11,604 nucleotides of DNA from Tardiphaga sp. GTDB taxonomy: Bacteria; Pseudomonadota; Alphaproteobacteria; Rhizobiales; Xanthobacteraceae. The position numbers and the translations under genes were made by a program. Of the stretch, positions 5,439-11,604 are shown in pieces (the stretch's first letter is position 1; each line of letters opens with the position of its first letter). The notes below the pieces were generated by a model. It worked only from the letters and a program-made list of their open reading frames with translations. It made no database searches and had not been told where the DNA came from. The DNA lies in assembly GCA_014377915.1 (NCBI GenBank), contig JACMOT010000491.1:1-11604 (forward strand), given 5' to 3'.

Positions 5439-8400
5439 CTATTCCGCCGCCTGCTTGGCGAGTTCGCGTTCGTTCGACTCACCGCGATCCGCATCTTTGC
5501 TCCGGCCCCAGCTGGAAATTTTCTCCGACAGACTATCGAGATAGACGTAGATCACCGGCGTGGTGAACAGCGTCAGCATCTGGCTGACGATCAGGCCGCC
5601 GACCATGGCATAGCCGAGCGGCTGACGGATTTCCGAACCGGTGCCGGTGCCGAGCATCAAGGGGACGCCGCCGAGGATCGCCGCCATCGTGGTCATCATG
5701 ATCGGGCGAAACCGCAGGATCGCCGCCTTCCGGATCGCCGCTTCCGGCGACAAATGCTCGTCGCGTTCGGCGGCAATCGCGAAGTCGACCAGCATGATGC
5801 CGTTCTTCTTGACGATGCCGATCAGCAGCACGACTCCGATCAGCGCGATCAGGCTGAAGTCGAAGCCGAACAGCATCAGGATGGCGAGCGCGCCGACGCC
5901 GGCCGAGGGCAGGGTGGACAGGATCGTCAGCGGGTGGATGTAGCTCTCATAGAGAATGCCGAGGATCAGGTAGACGACGACCAGCGCCGCCATGATCAGC
6001 AGCGGTACCGTGGCCAGCGATTGCTGGAAGGCCTGCGCGGTGCCCTGGAAGGTGCCGCTCAGGGTCGACGGCGCGTTGATCTCCTGGATCGCATTCTGCA
6101 CCGCCTCGGTGGCCTGGCCGAGGGCTACGCCTTGCGCGAGGTTGAAGCTGATGGTGATCGCCGGGAACTGGCCCTGGTGGCTGATCGACAGCGGTCGCAC
6201 CGGCACCGTGGTCCATTTGGCGAAGGCCGACAATGGCACCTGGTCGCCGGTGGTCGGTGACTTGATGTAGAGCTTGTCCAGCGTATCGAGCTGGCCCTGC
6301 AGCTCCGGCAGGATCTCCAGAATGACGTGGTAGCTGTTGAGCTGCGTAAAATACTGCGCGACCTGGCGCTGGCCGAACGAGTCGTACAGCGTGTCGTCGA
6401 TCAGCTGCGGCTGGATGCCGAACCGCGAGGCATTGTCGCGGTCGATTGTCAGGGTCAGGGTGGTGCCCTTGGTCTGCTGATCGCTGGCGACGTCGCGCAG
6501 TTGCGGCAGCGTCGTCATCTTCTGCAGGATTTTGGGCGCCCACTCGTTGAGTTCGGCGAGGTTGGCGTCCTGCAGCGTATATTCGAATTGCGTGCGCGTG
6601 GCGCGGCCGCCGAGCCGGATGTCCTGCGCCGCCTGCATGAACAGCCGAGCGCCCTCCACCTTGTCGAGTTGCGGTCGCAGCCGCGCGATGATCTCCTGGG
6701 CGCTGGCGTTGCGCTCGTCGCGCGGCTTCAGGGTGATGAACATCCGCCCGGTGTTGAGCGCGCCGCCGCTGCCGCCGATCTGCATCGCGACGCTGGCGAC
6801 GTCGGGATCGGCCTGCACGATCTTGCCGAGCGCTTCCTGGTGCAGCTTCATGTCGGCGAAGGAGATGTCCTGCGCCGCTTCGGACGATGCCGTGATCAGG
6901 CCGGTGTCCTGCTGCGGGAAGAACCCCTTGGGGATGATCACGAACAGATAGACCGACAGGGCAAGCGTGGCGAAGAACACCATCAGAGTGGTCAGCCGCC
7001 AGCGCAGCACGATGTCCAGCCCGGCCGTGTAAGCGCGCAGCAGCGCGTCGAAGGCGCGCTCGCTCATCATGTAGAGCCGGCCATGTTTGGCGTGCTTCTC
7101 CTCGCGCAGGAAGCGCGACGCCATCATCGGGGTCAGCGTCAGCGACACCACCAGCGAGACGAAGATCGTCATCGTCAGCGTCACCGCGAATTCGCGGAAC
7201 AGGCGGCCGATGATGCCACCCATCATCAACAGCGGTATCAGCACCGCGACCAGCGAGATGCTGATCGAGACAATGGTGAAGCCGATCTCGCCGGCGCCCT
7301 TGAACGCCGCTTCCATCGGCGTGTCGCCATCCTCGATGTAGCGGGTGATGTTTTCCAGCATCACGATGGCGTCGTCGACCACGAAGCCGACCGAGATCGT
7401 TAGCGCCATCAAAGAGAGATTGTCGAGCGTATAGCCGAACACCCACATCAGCGCGCAGGCGCCGAGCAGCGCCAGCGGCACGGTGATGCTGGGAATGATG
7501 GTGGCCCAGACGGTGCGCAGGAAGACGAAGATCACCATGACGACGAGCGCGATGGTCAGCAGCAGGGTGTACTGCACGTCGTCGACCGCCGCACGGATGG
7601 TCTGGGTGCGGTCGCTGAGTACGCCCACCTTGACCGAGGGCGGGATCGCCGCCACCAGCCGCGGCAGCGCGGCCTTGATCTTGTCGACGGTCTCGATGAC
7701 GTTGGCGCCCGGCTGCTTGAAGATGACGAGGAAGACGCCGCGCTTGCCATTGGCCCAGGCCGCCTGCTTGGCGTCCTCCGGGCCGGTGACGGCCTGGCCG
7801 ATGTCGCGGACCCGCAGCGGTCCGCCATTGCGGTAGGCGATGATGACGTCGTTCCAGTCCCTCGACCGCGGCAGCTGGTCATTGGCATAGATCGTGTAGC
7901 TGCGGGTGGTGCCGTCGATATTGCCCTTCGGGCTGTCGACGGTGGTGATCGCGATCTGGCTGCGGACGTCCTCCATCGAGAGGCCCTTGGCGACCAGCCT
8001 GGCGGGATCGATCTGGATCCGGATCGCGGGCTTCTGCTGGCCGCCGATCGACACCTGGGCCACGCCGGAGATCTGGCTGATCTGCTGCGCCAACTGGGCA
8101 TCGACACTGTCGCTGACCTCGGTGATCGGCAGCGTGTCCGATGTCGCCGACAGCAGCATGATCGGCGAGTCGGCCGGGTTGACCTTGCGGTAGGTCGGCG
8201 GGCTCGGAAGGTTCTTCGGCAGCGTGCCGCCGGCGGCGTTGATCGCGGCCTGGACGTCGTTGGATGCGCCGTCGATCGCCCGGTTGAGATCAAACTGGAT
8301 GGTCACCGCGGTGGTGCCGAGCGAACTGGTCGACGTCATTTGAGCGACGCCGGGAATTTGTGCCAGCTGCCGTTCCAGTGGCTGCGCCACCGAGGACGCC

Positions 8401-8597
8401 ATGGTTTCCGGGCTGGCGCCGGGCAGGCTGGCAGCGACCTGGATGGTCGGGAAGTCAACCTGGGGTAATGGGGCCACCGGCAATTGCGGATAGGCGACGA
8501 GGCCGACAAACAAAATACCCGCCATCAGCAGCGAGGTGGCGATCGGAAAACGGATGAATGGCGCCGAGATGCTCTCGTGGGTGGTGGTGGGCTTCAT
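5439..8597 (-). CDS. RND efflux transporter permease, MdtB/MdtC-like (HAE1 family)
   Basis: A 1052-residue inner-membrane proton antiporter, full length for the family, that exports substrates from the periplasm or membrane. It has membrane helix 1 (about 19-37), then two large periplasmic loops (about 38-340 and 560-870) and two blocks of membrane helices. The N-terminal region (LPVAPLPQVDFPTIQV, SLPGASPETMASSV) is very close to MdtC. The proton-relay residues are intact: D408 and D409 in helix 4 (VGFVVDDAIVMLEN) match AcrB D407/D408, and K931 in helix 10 (GIVKKNGIMLVDFA) matches AcrB K940. The ATG lies one base after the adaptor's stop codon, with GAAGG upstream inside the adaptor gene, so translation is probably coupled. 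E. coli MdtBC uses two permeases; only one is encoded here. The substrate is unknown; an Irr-like box upstream of the operon hints at an iron link. Confidence 0.96.
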   Translation of the reverse strand: MKPTTTHESISAPFIRFPIATSLLMAGILFVGLVAYPQLPVAPLPQVDFPTIQVAASLPGASPETMASSVAQPLERQLAQIPGVAQMTSTSSLGTTAVTIQFDLNRAIDGASNDVQAAINAAGGTLPKNLPSPPTYRKVNPADSPIMLLSATSDTLPITEVSDSVDAQLAQQISQISGVAQVSIGGQQKPAIRIQIDPARLVAKGLSMEDVRSQIAITTVDSPKGNIDGTTRSYTIYANDQLPRSRDWNDVIIAYRNGGPLRVRDIGQAVTGPEDAKQAAWANGKRGVFLVIFKQPGANVIETVDKIKAALPRLVAAIPPSVKVGVLSDRTQTIRAAVDDVQYTLLLTIALVVMVIFVFLRTVWATIIPSITVPLALLGACALMWVFGYTLDNLSLMALTISVGFVVDDAIVMLENITRYIEDGDTPMEAAFKGAGEIGFTIVSISISLVAVLIPLLMMGGIIGRLFREFAVTLTMTIFVSLVVSLTLTPMMASRFLREEKHAKHGRLYMMSERAFDALLRAYTAGLDIVLRWRLTTLMVFFATLALSVYLFVIIPKGFFPQQDTGLITASSEAAQDISFADMKLHQEALGKIVQADPDVASVAMQIGGSGGALNTGRMFITLKPRDERNASAQEIIARLRPQLDKVEGARLFMQAAQDIRLGGRATRTQFEYTLQDANLAELNEWAPKILQKMTTLPQLRDVASDQQTKGTTLTLTIDRDNASRFGIQPQLIDDTLYDSFGQRQVAQYFTQLNSYHVILEILPELQGQLDTLDKLYIKSPTTGDQVPLSAFAKWTTVPVRPLSISHQGQFPAITISFNLAQGVALGQATEAVQNAIQEINAPSTLSGTFQGTAQAFQQSLATVPLLIMAALVVVYLILGILYESYIHPLTILSTLPSAGVGALAILMLFGFDFSLIALIGVVLLIGIVKKNGIMLVDFAIAAERDEHLSPEAAIRKAAILRFRPIMMTTMAAILGGVPLMLGTGTGSEIRQPLGYAMVGGLIVSQMLTLFTTPVIYVYLDSLSEKISSWGRSKDADRGESNERELAKQAAE

Positions 8598-8598
8598 C

Positions 8599-9756
8599 TC
8601 AAGGCGCCTTCGTCGCGGAAGCGTCGGACGTGGCGACAGTCGTCGTCACCACCGATCCCGGCTGCACCTTGTATTGCCCGGCGGTGATCACACGTTGCCC
8701 GGCCTCAAGTCCCTCCTCGACCATGGTGCGCCCGTCGATCGAACGGCCAACCTTGATCTTCTTCATCTCGGCCTTGTTGTCCTGGCCGACGGCGAAGGCG
8801 TAAAGCCCGTCGGCGCCATGCTGGACGGCGTCGTCGGGAATCACCAGGGCGTCCTTCAGCGTTGTGACCAGCAGTCGCGTCGAGACCGACAGGCCAGGCC
8901 ACAGCAGATGATCCTTGTTGTCGAAGGTGGCCTTCAGCCGAACCGTGCCGCTGGTGGTGTCGACGGTGTTGTTGACCACCGCGAGGGCGCCTTCCGACAG
9001 CGTGCGCTTGCCGTCGGTGGTCAGTGCGATCGCTTTCAGCGGCTGCCTGGCCTGCGCCTCGTTGATGTCGACGAGGTTCTGCTCCGGCACGGTGAACACC
9101 ACGGCGATGGGTTCGATCTGCGCGATGGTGACAATGCCGGTCTGGGTGGCGGCATTGACGATGTTGCCCTGATCGACCTGGCGGGAGCCGACCACGCCGG
9201 AGATCGGCGCCTTGATGGTGGTGTAATCGAACTGGGTCTGGGCATTGGAGATCAGGGCATCGTCAGCGGCAAGCTGGGCGGTGAGCTGTTCCACCGTGGA
9301 GCGCTGGGTGTCGGTCTGCTGTTTGGTCGCGAATTCACCGAGCTTGGTGTAGCGCTGCAGATCCCGGTTGGCATTGGCGATATTGGCTTCGTCCTGGGTC
9401 TTCTTCGCCTTGGCCTGGTCCAGCGCCGCCTGGAACGAGCGGGGATCGATGTGGGCGAGCACGTCGCCCTCTTTGACCAGCTGTCCTTCCTTGAAGGCGA
9501 TCTTGTCGATCTGGCCGTCGACACGGGTGCGAAGCACCACCGTGTTGAAGCCCTGCACGGTGCCGAGCCCGGTCAGGTAGACCGGAAAGTCGGTCTTCTC
9601 GACCGATGCCAGTCTGACGGGAATGGCGGGGGCCGGGGCTTTGGCCTGTCCGGTCTTTGCCTCACCGCCGTAGTGGCGCCAGGCGCCGTACCCTCCCACC
9701 AGCACCAGCGCGGCAAGGACGGGGAAGACCCAGCGAGAAAGTTGTGAAGCGGCCAT
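8599..9756 (-). CDS. periplasmic adaptor (membrane fusion protein) of the RND pump, MdtA-like
   Basis: A 385-residue adaptor that bridges the RND permease and an outer-membrane channel. Residues about 9-26 form an N-terminal membrane anchor. There is no lipobox cysteine, so it is anchored by this helix rather than as a lipoprotein. The first lipoyl half covers about 69-105 (LRTRVDGQIDKIAFKEGQLV, GDVLAHIDP). The alpha-hairpin covers about 106-172, rich in Ala, Gln, Lys and Asp. The second lipoyl half is at about 177-200 (DYTTIKAPISGVVG). A beta-barrel and membrane-proximal domain follow. It is the first gene of a two-gene operon, with its stop one base before the permease ATG. No TolC/OprM-type gene follows, so an outer-membrane factor from elsewhere is needed. 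The ribosome binding site is weak. A palindrome and an ICE-like sequence lie 42-76 bases upstream. Confidence 0.95.
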   Translation of the reverse strand: MAASQLSRWVFPVLAALVLVGGYGAWRHYGGEAKTGQAKAPAPAIPVRLASVEKTDFPVYLTGLGTVQGFNTVVLRTRVDGQIDKIAFKEGQLVKEGDVLAHIDPRSFQAALDQAKAKKTQDEANIANANRDLQRYTKLGEFATKQQTDTQRSTVEQLTAQLAADDALISNAQTQFDYTTIKAPISGVVGSRQVDQGNIVNAATQTGIVTIAQIEPIAVVFTVPEQNLVDINEAQARQPLKAIALTTDGKRTLSEGALAVVNNTVDTTSGTVRLKATFDNKDHLLWPGLSVSTRLLVTTLKDALVIPDDAVQHGADGLYAFAVGQDNKAEMKKIKVGRSIDGRTMVEEGLEAGQRVITAGQYKVQPGSVVTTTVATSDASATKAP

Positions 9757-9797
9757 GACGATCCGGAAAGCTGTTCGGGAAAACGTTATTCAACCAG

Positions 9798-9810
9798 ACA
9801 GTAAAACTGT
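9798..9810. promoter_or_regulatory. perfect palindrome, candidate operator of the efflux operon
   Basis: ACAGT (9798-9802) and ACTGT (9806-9810) are exact reverse complements around AAA. The site sits 42-54 bases upstream of the adaptor start codon and five bases from the ICE-like box, so it could bind a second regulator. No matching regulator gene is adjacent. The arms are only five bases, so chance is possible. Confidence 0.35.
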
Positions 9811-9815
9811 GTGCT

Positions 9816-9832
9816 TTTAGAATGTTTCGAAA
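9816..9832. promoter_or_regulatory. ICE/Irr-box-like palindrome upstream of the efflux operon
   Basis: TTTAGAA-TGT-TTCGAAA matches the Rhizobiales iron control element as I recall it (TTTAGAA-N3-TTCTAAA) at 13 of 14 defined positions; one base in the right arm differs. In Bradyrhizobium-type bacteria Irr binds such sites under iron limitation and represses or activates depending on where the site lies. Here it begins 60 bases upstream of the adaptor ATG, a normal promoter distance for the minus-strand operon. The motif match is seen directly; regulation by Irr is inferred. Confidence 0.6.
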
Positions 9833-10150
9833 TCAATTAAGTGCGCCGCACCAAGCTGTAAATACAAGATTGCTTGAAACGTCCCATCATTGCCAAATCT
9901 TCATGTGCCGCTGTCGCGGTCCATTCGCCGGGCGTGGCGCGCGGCCCCATTCGCGCGTGGTTGCAGCGGGACATTGGCGGACAGGGACCATGGGCCGGGA
10001 TGTCTGCCCTTCGTCGGTGACTGCCTGCTTTCGTTCTGTTGCATGACCGCTGCCCTGTCAGCGACTCCGCCGGTTGATAGTTGTATCTCGCCATCATCTC
10101 CGCCATAGCACCGGCTGATCGACCAACTCGCGCAATCGACGGAGCCCACG

Positions 10151-10393
10151 ATGGACGAACTCAACGGACGAATGATCGCCTGCCAGCTTCTGATCACCGG
10201 ATTGATTGCCCGGGTGGCCAATGACACGTCCGATCCATTGCGGTTTCTCTCCGACTATCGCGATGAGATCCGTGCCGTGGTTCGTGGTGTCAACATCGCC
10301 GGCATGGAGAATGCCGACCGAGTCCGGCACGCCGCGCTGCGGACCGTCGATGAAATGTTCTCGCTGATGAAGGCGCCGAGCGTCGAGGAGTGA
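10151..10393 (+). CDS. small hypothetical protein, 80 residues
   Basis: I do not recognise a family. The frame begins at ATG 10151 with GGAG (10141-10144) six bases upstream, an ideal ribosome binding site, and ends at TGA 10391-10393. The product looks soluble and helical, with alternating hydrophobic and charged residues (for example RMIACQLLITGLIARVAND near the start) and an acidic C-terminus (SVEE). It has no signal peptide, and its only cysteine is near residue 11. The hydrophobic stretch at about 8-22 contains charged and polar residues and is too short for a confident membrane segment. It lies between two ICE-like boxes, divergent from the efflux operon and 222 bases before the siderophore receptor, so an iron link is possible but only by position. 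Confidence 0.75.
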   Translation: MDELNGRMIACQLLITGLIARVANDTSDPLRFLSDYRDEIRAVVRGVNIAGMENADRVRHAALRTVDEMFSLMKAPSVEE

Positions 10394-10406
10394 CAACCAA
10401 ACTCGC

Positions 10407-10423
10407 TTTAGAACGTTTTTAAA
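10407..10423. promoter_or_regulatory. ICE/Irr-box-like palindrome upstream of the siderophore receptor
   Basis: TTTAGAA-CGT-TTTTAAA agrees with TTTAGAA-N3-TTCTAAA at 13 of 14 defined positions, the difference being one base in the right arm. It lies 13 bases after the 80-residue gene and 192 bases before the receptor ATG. Iron-responsive control by Irr is usual for receptors of this kind in Rhizobiales, which strengthens the call. Whether Irr would act here as activator or repressor cannot be read from the sequence. Confidence 0.65.
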
Positions 10424-10504
10424 ACGCCTGCGCTGTAGCTACGTAGTCGTTATTTTAAGCATCGAAGATTAGAACGGATATGAACTGGATGTATTCAAAT
10501 GTGT

Positions 10505-10523
10505 TGGCGACGCATTGTCGCCA
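10505..10523 (+). other. perfect 7-bp stem-loop in the receptor leader
   Basis: TGGCGAC (10505-10511) and GTCGCCA (10517-10523) pair perfectly around the loop GCATT. The hairpin lies about 95 bases before the receptor start codon and would be in the untranslated leader if transcription starts in the AT-rich stretch to its left. No T run follows, so it is not an intrinsic terminator. It could be an RNA structure or a protein-binding palindrome. Confidence 0.4.
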
Positions 10524-10578
10524 TATCGCATTGACCGGTATTTTTTCAATCGATACTCCGACCTCCGGGATCATTCAT

Positions 10579-10593
10579 CGCAGCGTTACTGCG
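10579..10593 (+). other. small stem-loop just before the receptor ribosome binding site
   Basis: CGCAG (10579-10583) and CTGCG (10589-10593) are complementary around CGTTA. The hairpin ends 11 bases before the Shine-Dalgarno sequence GGGGGA (10605-10610). It may influence ribosome access, but a five-base stem is common by chance. Confidence 0.25.
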
Positions 10594-10615
10594 GTACACT
10601 TCGCGGGGGAATTCA

Positions 10616-11604
10616 ATGAGCAAGGCCAAGGCACCACGATCGCTGCGTTCGGCGTCGGTTTACGCGTCCAACGAGACCAACAACCATTCGGGTCGCAAGG
10701 TGTCGGCCGTCGCCGGCCTGATCGCGGTCGCTTCGTTCAGCGGTGCGGAAGCCCAGCAGTCCAGCCTGCCGCCGGTCACGGTGGATGCCCCGGTCGCCCG
10801 GCCGCGTCCCGCGACATCGAAGCCTGCGCCGGACGCGATGCGCGCTCGCAGCGCGTTGCGTCGCGCCGCGCGCCGGACCCAGCAGGCGCAAGTCGCGCCC
10901 GTGCCGTTTCCGAATGCCGGCGGGCTGGTCGGCGACCGCAACCCCTATGCCGATCCCTCGGCGCCGTACAAGAGCGATCGCCTCGCCGGCAACAAGTTCA
11001 GTGAGCCGCTGCTCAACACGCCGCGCACGGTGACGGTGCTGACCAAGGAAATCCTCGAAGACAAGAATGCTACCAGCCTCAGGGACGTCGCGCGTTCGAC
11101 CGCCGGCGTTACGCTCGGCACCGGCGAGGGCGGCAACGCCTTCGGCGACCGCTTCTTCATCCGTGGTTTCGACGCCCGCAACGACGTCTTCATCGACGGC
11201 ATTCGCGATCCGGCCGTCAGCATTCGTGAAAACTTCTTCACCGAGCAGGTCGAGATCCTGCGCGGTCCGGCTTCGTCCTTCGCCGGACGCGGTACGGCCG
11301 GTGGCGCCATCAACATCGTCACCAAGCAGGCCACGGACACCAACTTCCAGAAGGTCGAGACCACCTTCGGCACCGATGCCACCAAGCGTGTGACGGTCGA
11401 CATCAACCAGGTGATTAGCCCGACCCTGGCGGTCCGCGTCGATGGCCTGTTCCAGGATGCCAACGTGGCCGGCCGCAACTATGTCACCGATGATCGCTGG
11501 GGCGCGCTCGGGGCGCTGAAGTGGACACCGACCGACGCCATCAAGGTGACCGCCAACTACGTCCACACGGATCTTAGCGGACTGCCGGACTTCGGCGTGC
11601 CCTA
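10616..11604 (+). CDS. TonB-dependent siderophore receptor, catecholate/Fiu-like, 3' end beyond the window
   Basis: An outer-membrane gated channel that imports a ferric siderophore using TonB energy. The frame is open from ATG 10616 to the window edge: 329 residues of an expected 700-800. GGGGGA (10605-10610) precedes the ATG by five bases. A signal peptide with an unusually long polar n-region (1-28), a hydrophobic core (29-43) and likely cleavage after AEA (residue 46) is followed by a TonB-box-like LPPVTVDAP (51-59). A Pro/Ala/Arg-rich linker precedes the plug, which starts near residue 118 (LLNTPRTVTVLTKEIL, RFFIRGFDARNDVFIDGIRD, VEILRGPASSFAGRGTAGGA, INIVTK). These plug motifs resemble Fiu-type catecholate receptors; the exact siderophore cannot be named. 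Barrel strands begin after about residue 235. Control by the ICE-like box upstream is inferred. Confidence 0.93.
   Translation, partial: MSKAKAPRSLRSASVYASNETNNHSGRKVSAVAGLIAVASFSGAEAQQSSLPPVTVDAPVARPRPATSKPAPDAMRARSALRRAARRTQQAQVAPVPFPNAGGLVGDRNPYADPSAPYKSDRLAGNKFSEPLLNTPRTVTVLTKEILEDKNATSLRDVARSTAGVTLGTGEGGNAFGDRFFIRGFDARNDVFIDGIRDPAVSIRENFFTEQVEILRGPASSFAGRGTAGGAINIVTKQATDTNFQKVETTFGTDATKRVTVDINQVISPTLAVRVDGLFQDANVAGRNYVTDDRWGALGALKWTPTDAIKVTANYVHTDLSGLPDFGVP

Larger units (their letters stand above)
9757..10150. other. 394-base divergent intergenic region, efflux operon promoter side
   Basis: The section next to the efflux operon (9757-9870) is AT-rich for this genome. It holds the palindrome at 9798-9810 and the ICE-like box at 9816-9832, marking it as the likely regulatory zone of the minus-strand operon. 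The rest (9870-10150) is GC-rich, with no gene or clear structure that I can support; short open frames on both strands lack ribosome binding sites and family resemblance. A promoter for the 80-residue gene at 10151 should lie in its right-hand part but is not evident. Confidence 0.5.
10394..10615. promoter_or_regulatory. leader/promoter region of the TonB-dependent receptor
   Basis: This 222-base region carries an ICE-like box near its left end (10407-10423), the palindrome CTACGTAG (10439-10446), an isolated half-site TTAGAA (10469-10474) and two hairpins (10505-10523 and 10579-10593). The stretch 10440-10500 is AT-rich and probably holds the promoter. The distance from the ICE-like box to the ATG (about 190 bases) implies either a long untranslated leader or a box acting from upstream. 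A frame open from ATG 10480 overlaps the receptor out of frame and is not believed. Confidence 0.5.

Noticed and set aside
6327..7403. 358-residue open frame on the plus strand
   Set aside because: It is antisense to the RND permease, with biased Arg/Gln/Asp/His composition and no recognisable motif.
5947..7446. 499-residue open frame on the minus strand
   Set aside because: It lies wholly inside the RND permease gene in another frame. Its Arg/Ala/Gly/Asp-rich composition is typical of a high-GC shadow frame.
8536..9747. 403-residue open frame on the plus strand
   Set aside because: It is antisense to the adaptor gene over nearly its whole length. The adaptor is a clear family member and this frame has no domain.
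9822..10108. Short plus-strand open frames between the efflux operon and the 80-residue gene
   Set aside because: They have no ribosome binding site and low-complexity composition, and one begins inside the ICE-like box.
10480..11004. Open frame starting in the receptor leader
   Set aside because: It overlaps the receptor out of frame for most of its length and has no ribosome binding site or family resemblance. A short leader peptide cannot be excluded but nothing supports it.
10613..11566. 317-residue open frame on the minus strand
   Set aside because: It is antisense to the TonB-dependent receptor, whose signal peptide, TonB-box-like motif and plug motifs are unmistakable.

Overview
The window is high-GC chromosomal DNA. 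Three things point to an alphaproteobacterium of the Bradyrhizobium/Rhodopseudomonas group (Nitrobacteraceae): the divergent PilZ-type protein, the CCCGC/GCGGG intergenic palindrome, and two sequences close to the Irr 'iron control element' (ICE) of Rhizobiales. The genus is an inference from family resemblance and was not tested by a search. No phage, transposase or CRISPR sequence is visible.

Left part (1-4412), signalling. A tRNA-Gln(CTG) at 68-141 is followed by a 58-residue hypothetical gene (314-490) and a 424-base non-coding stretch. Next come a transmembrane methyl-accepting chemotaxis protein (915-2606), a CheR receptor methyltransferase (2779-3660) and a small degenerate PilZ-like protein (3670-3990). 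Converging on these from the minus strand is a stand-alone receiver-domain response regulator (4002-4412). No cheA, cheW or cheB is present, so this is an orphan receptor/methylase set that must use kinase components encoded elsewhere.

Middle (4644-9756). A spermidine-synthase-like SAM-fold protein (4644-5372) converges, across a short palindrome-bearing gap, on a two-gene minus-strand efflux operon. The operon runs from a periplasmic adaptor (9756 to 8599) into an MdtB/MdtC-like RND proton antiporter (8597 to 5439), with one base between the genes. No outer-membrane factor is encoded here.

Right part (9757-11604), probable iron uptake. An 80-residue hypothetical gene (10151-10393) lies between the efflux operon and a TonB-dependent siderophore receptor (10616 to the window edge, 3' end missing). 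The receptor resembles catecholate receptors of the Fiu type. Both the efflux operon and the receptor have an upstream sequence matching the palindrome TTTAGAA-N3-TTCTAAA at 13 of 14 defined positions (9816-9832 and 10407-10423). The most interesting reading is that the pump and the receptor belong to one iron-responsive (Irr) regulon, which would make the pump a candidate for siderophore export or iron-linked efflux. This is inference from motif placement.
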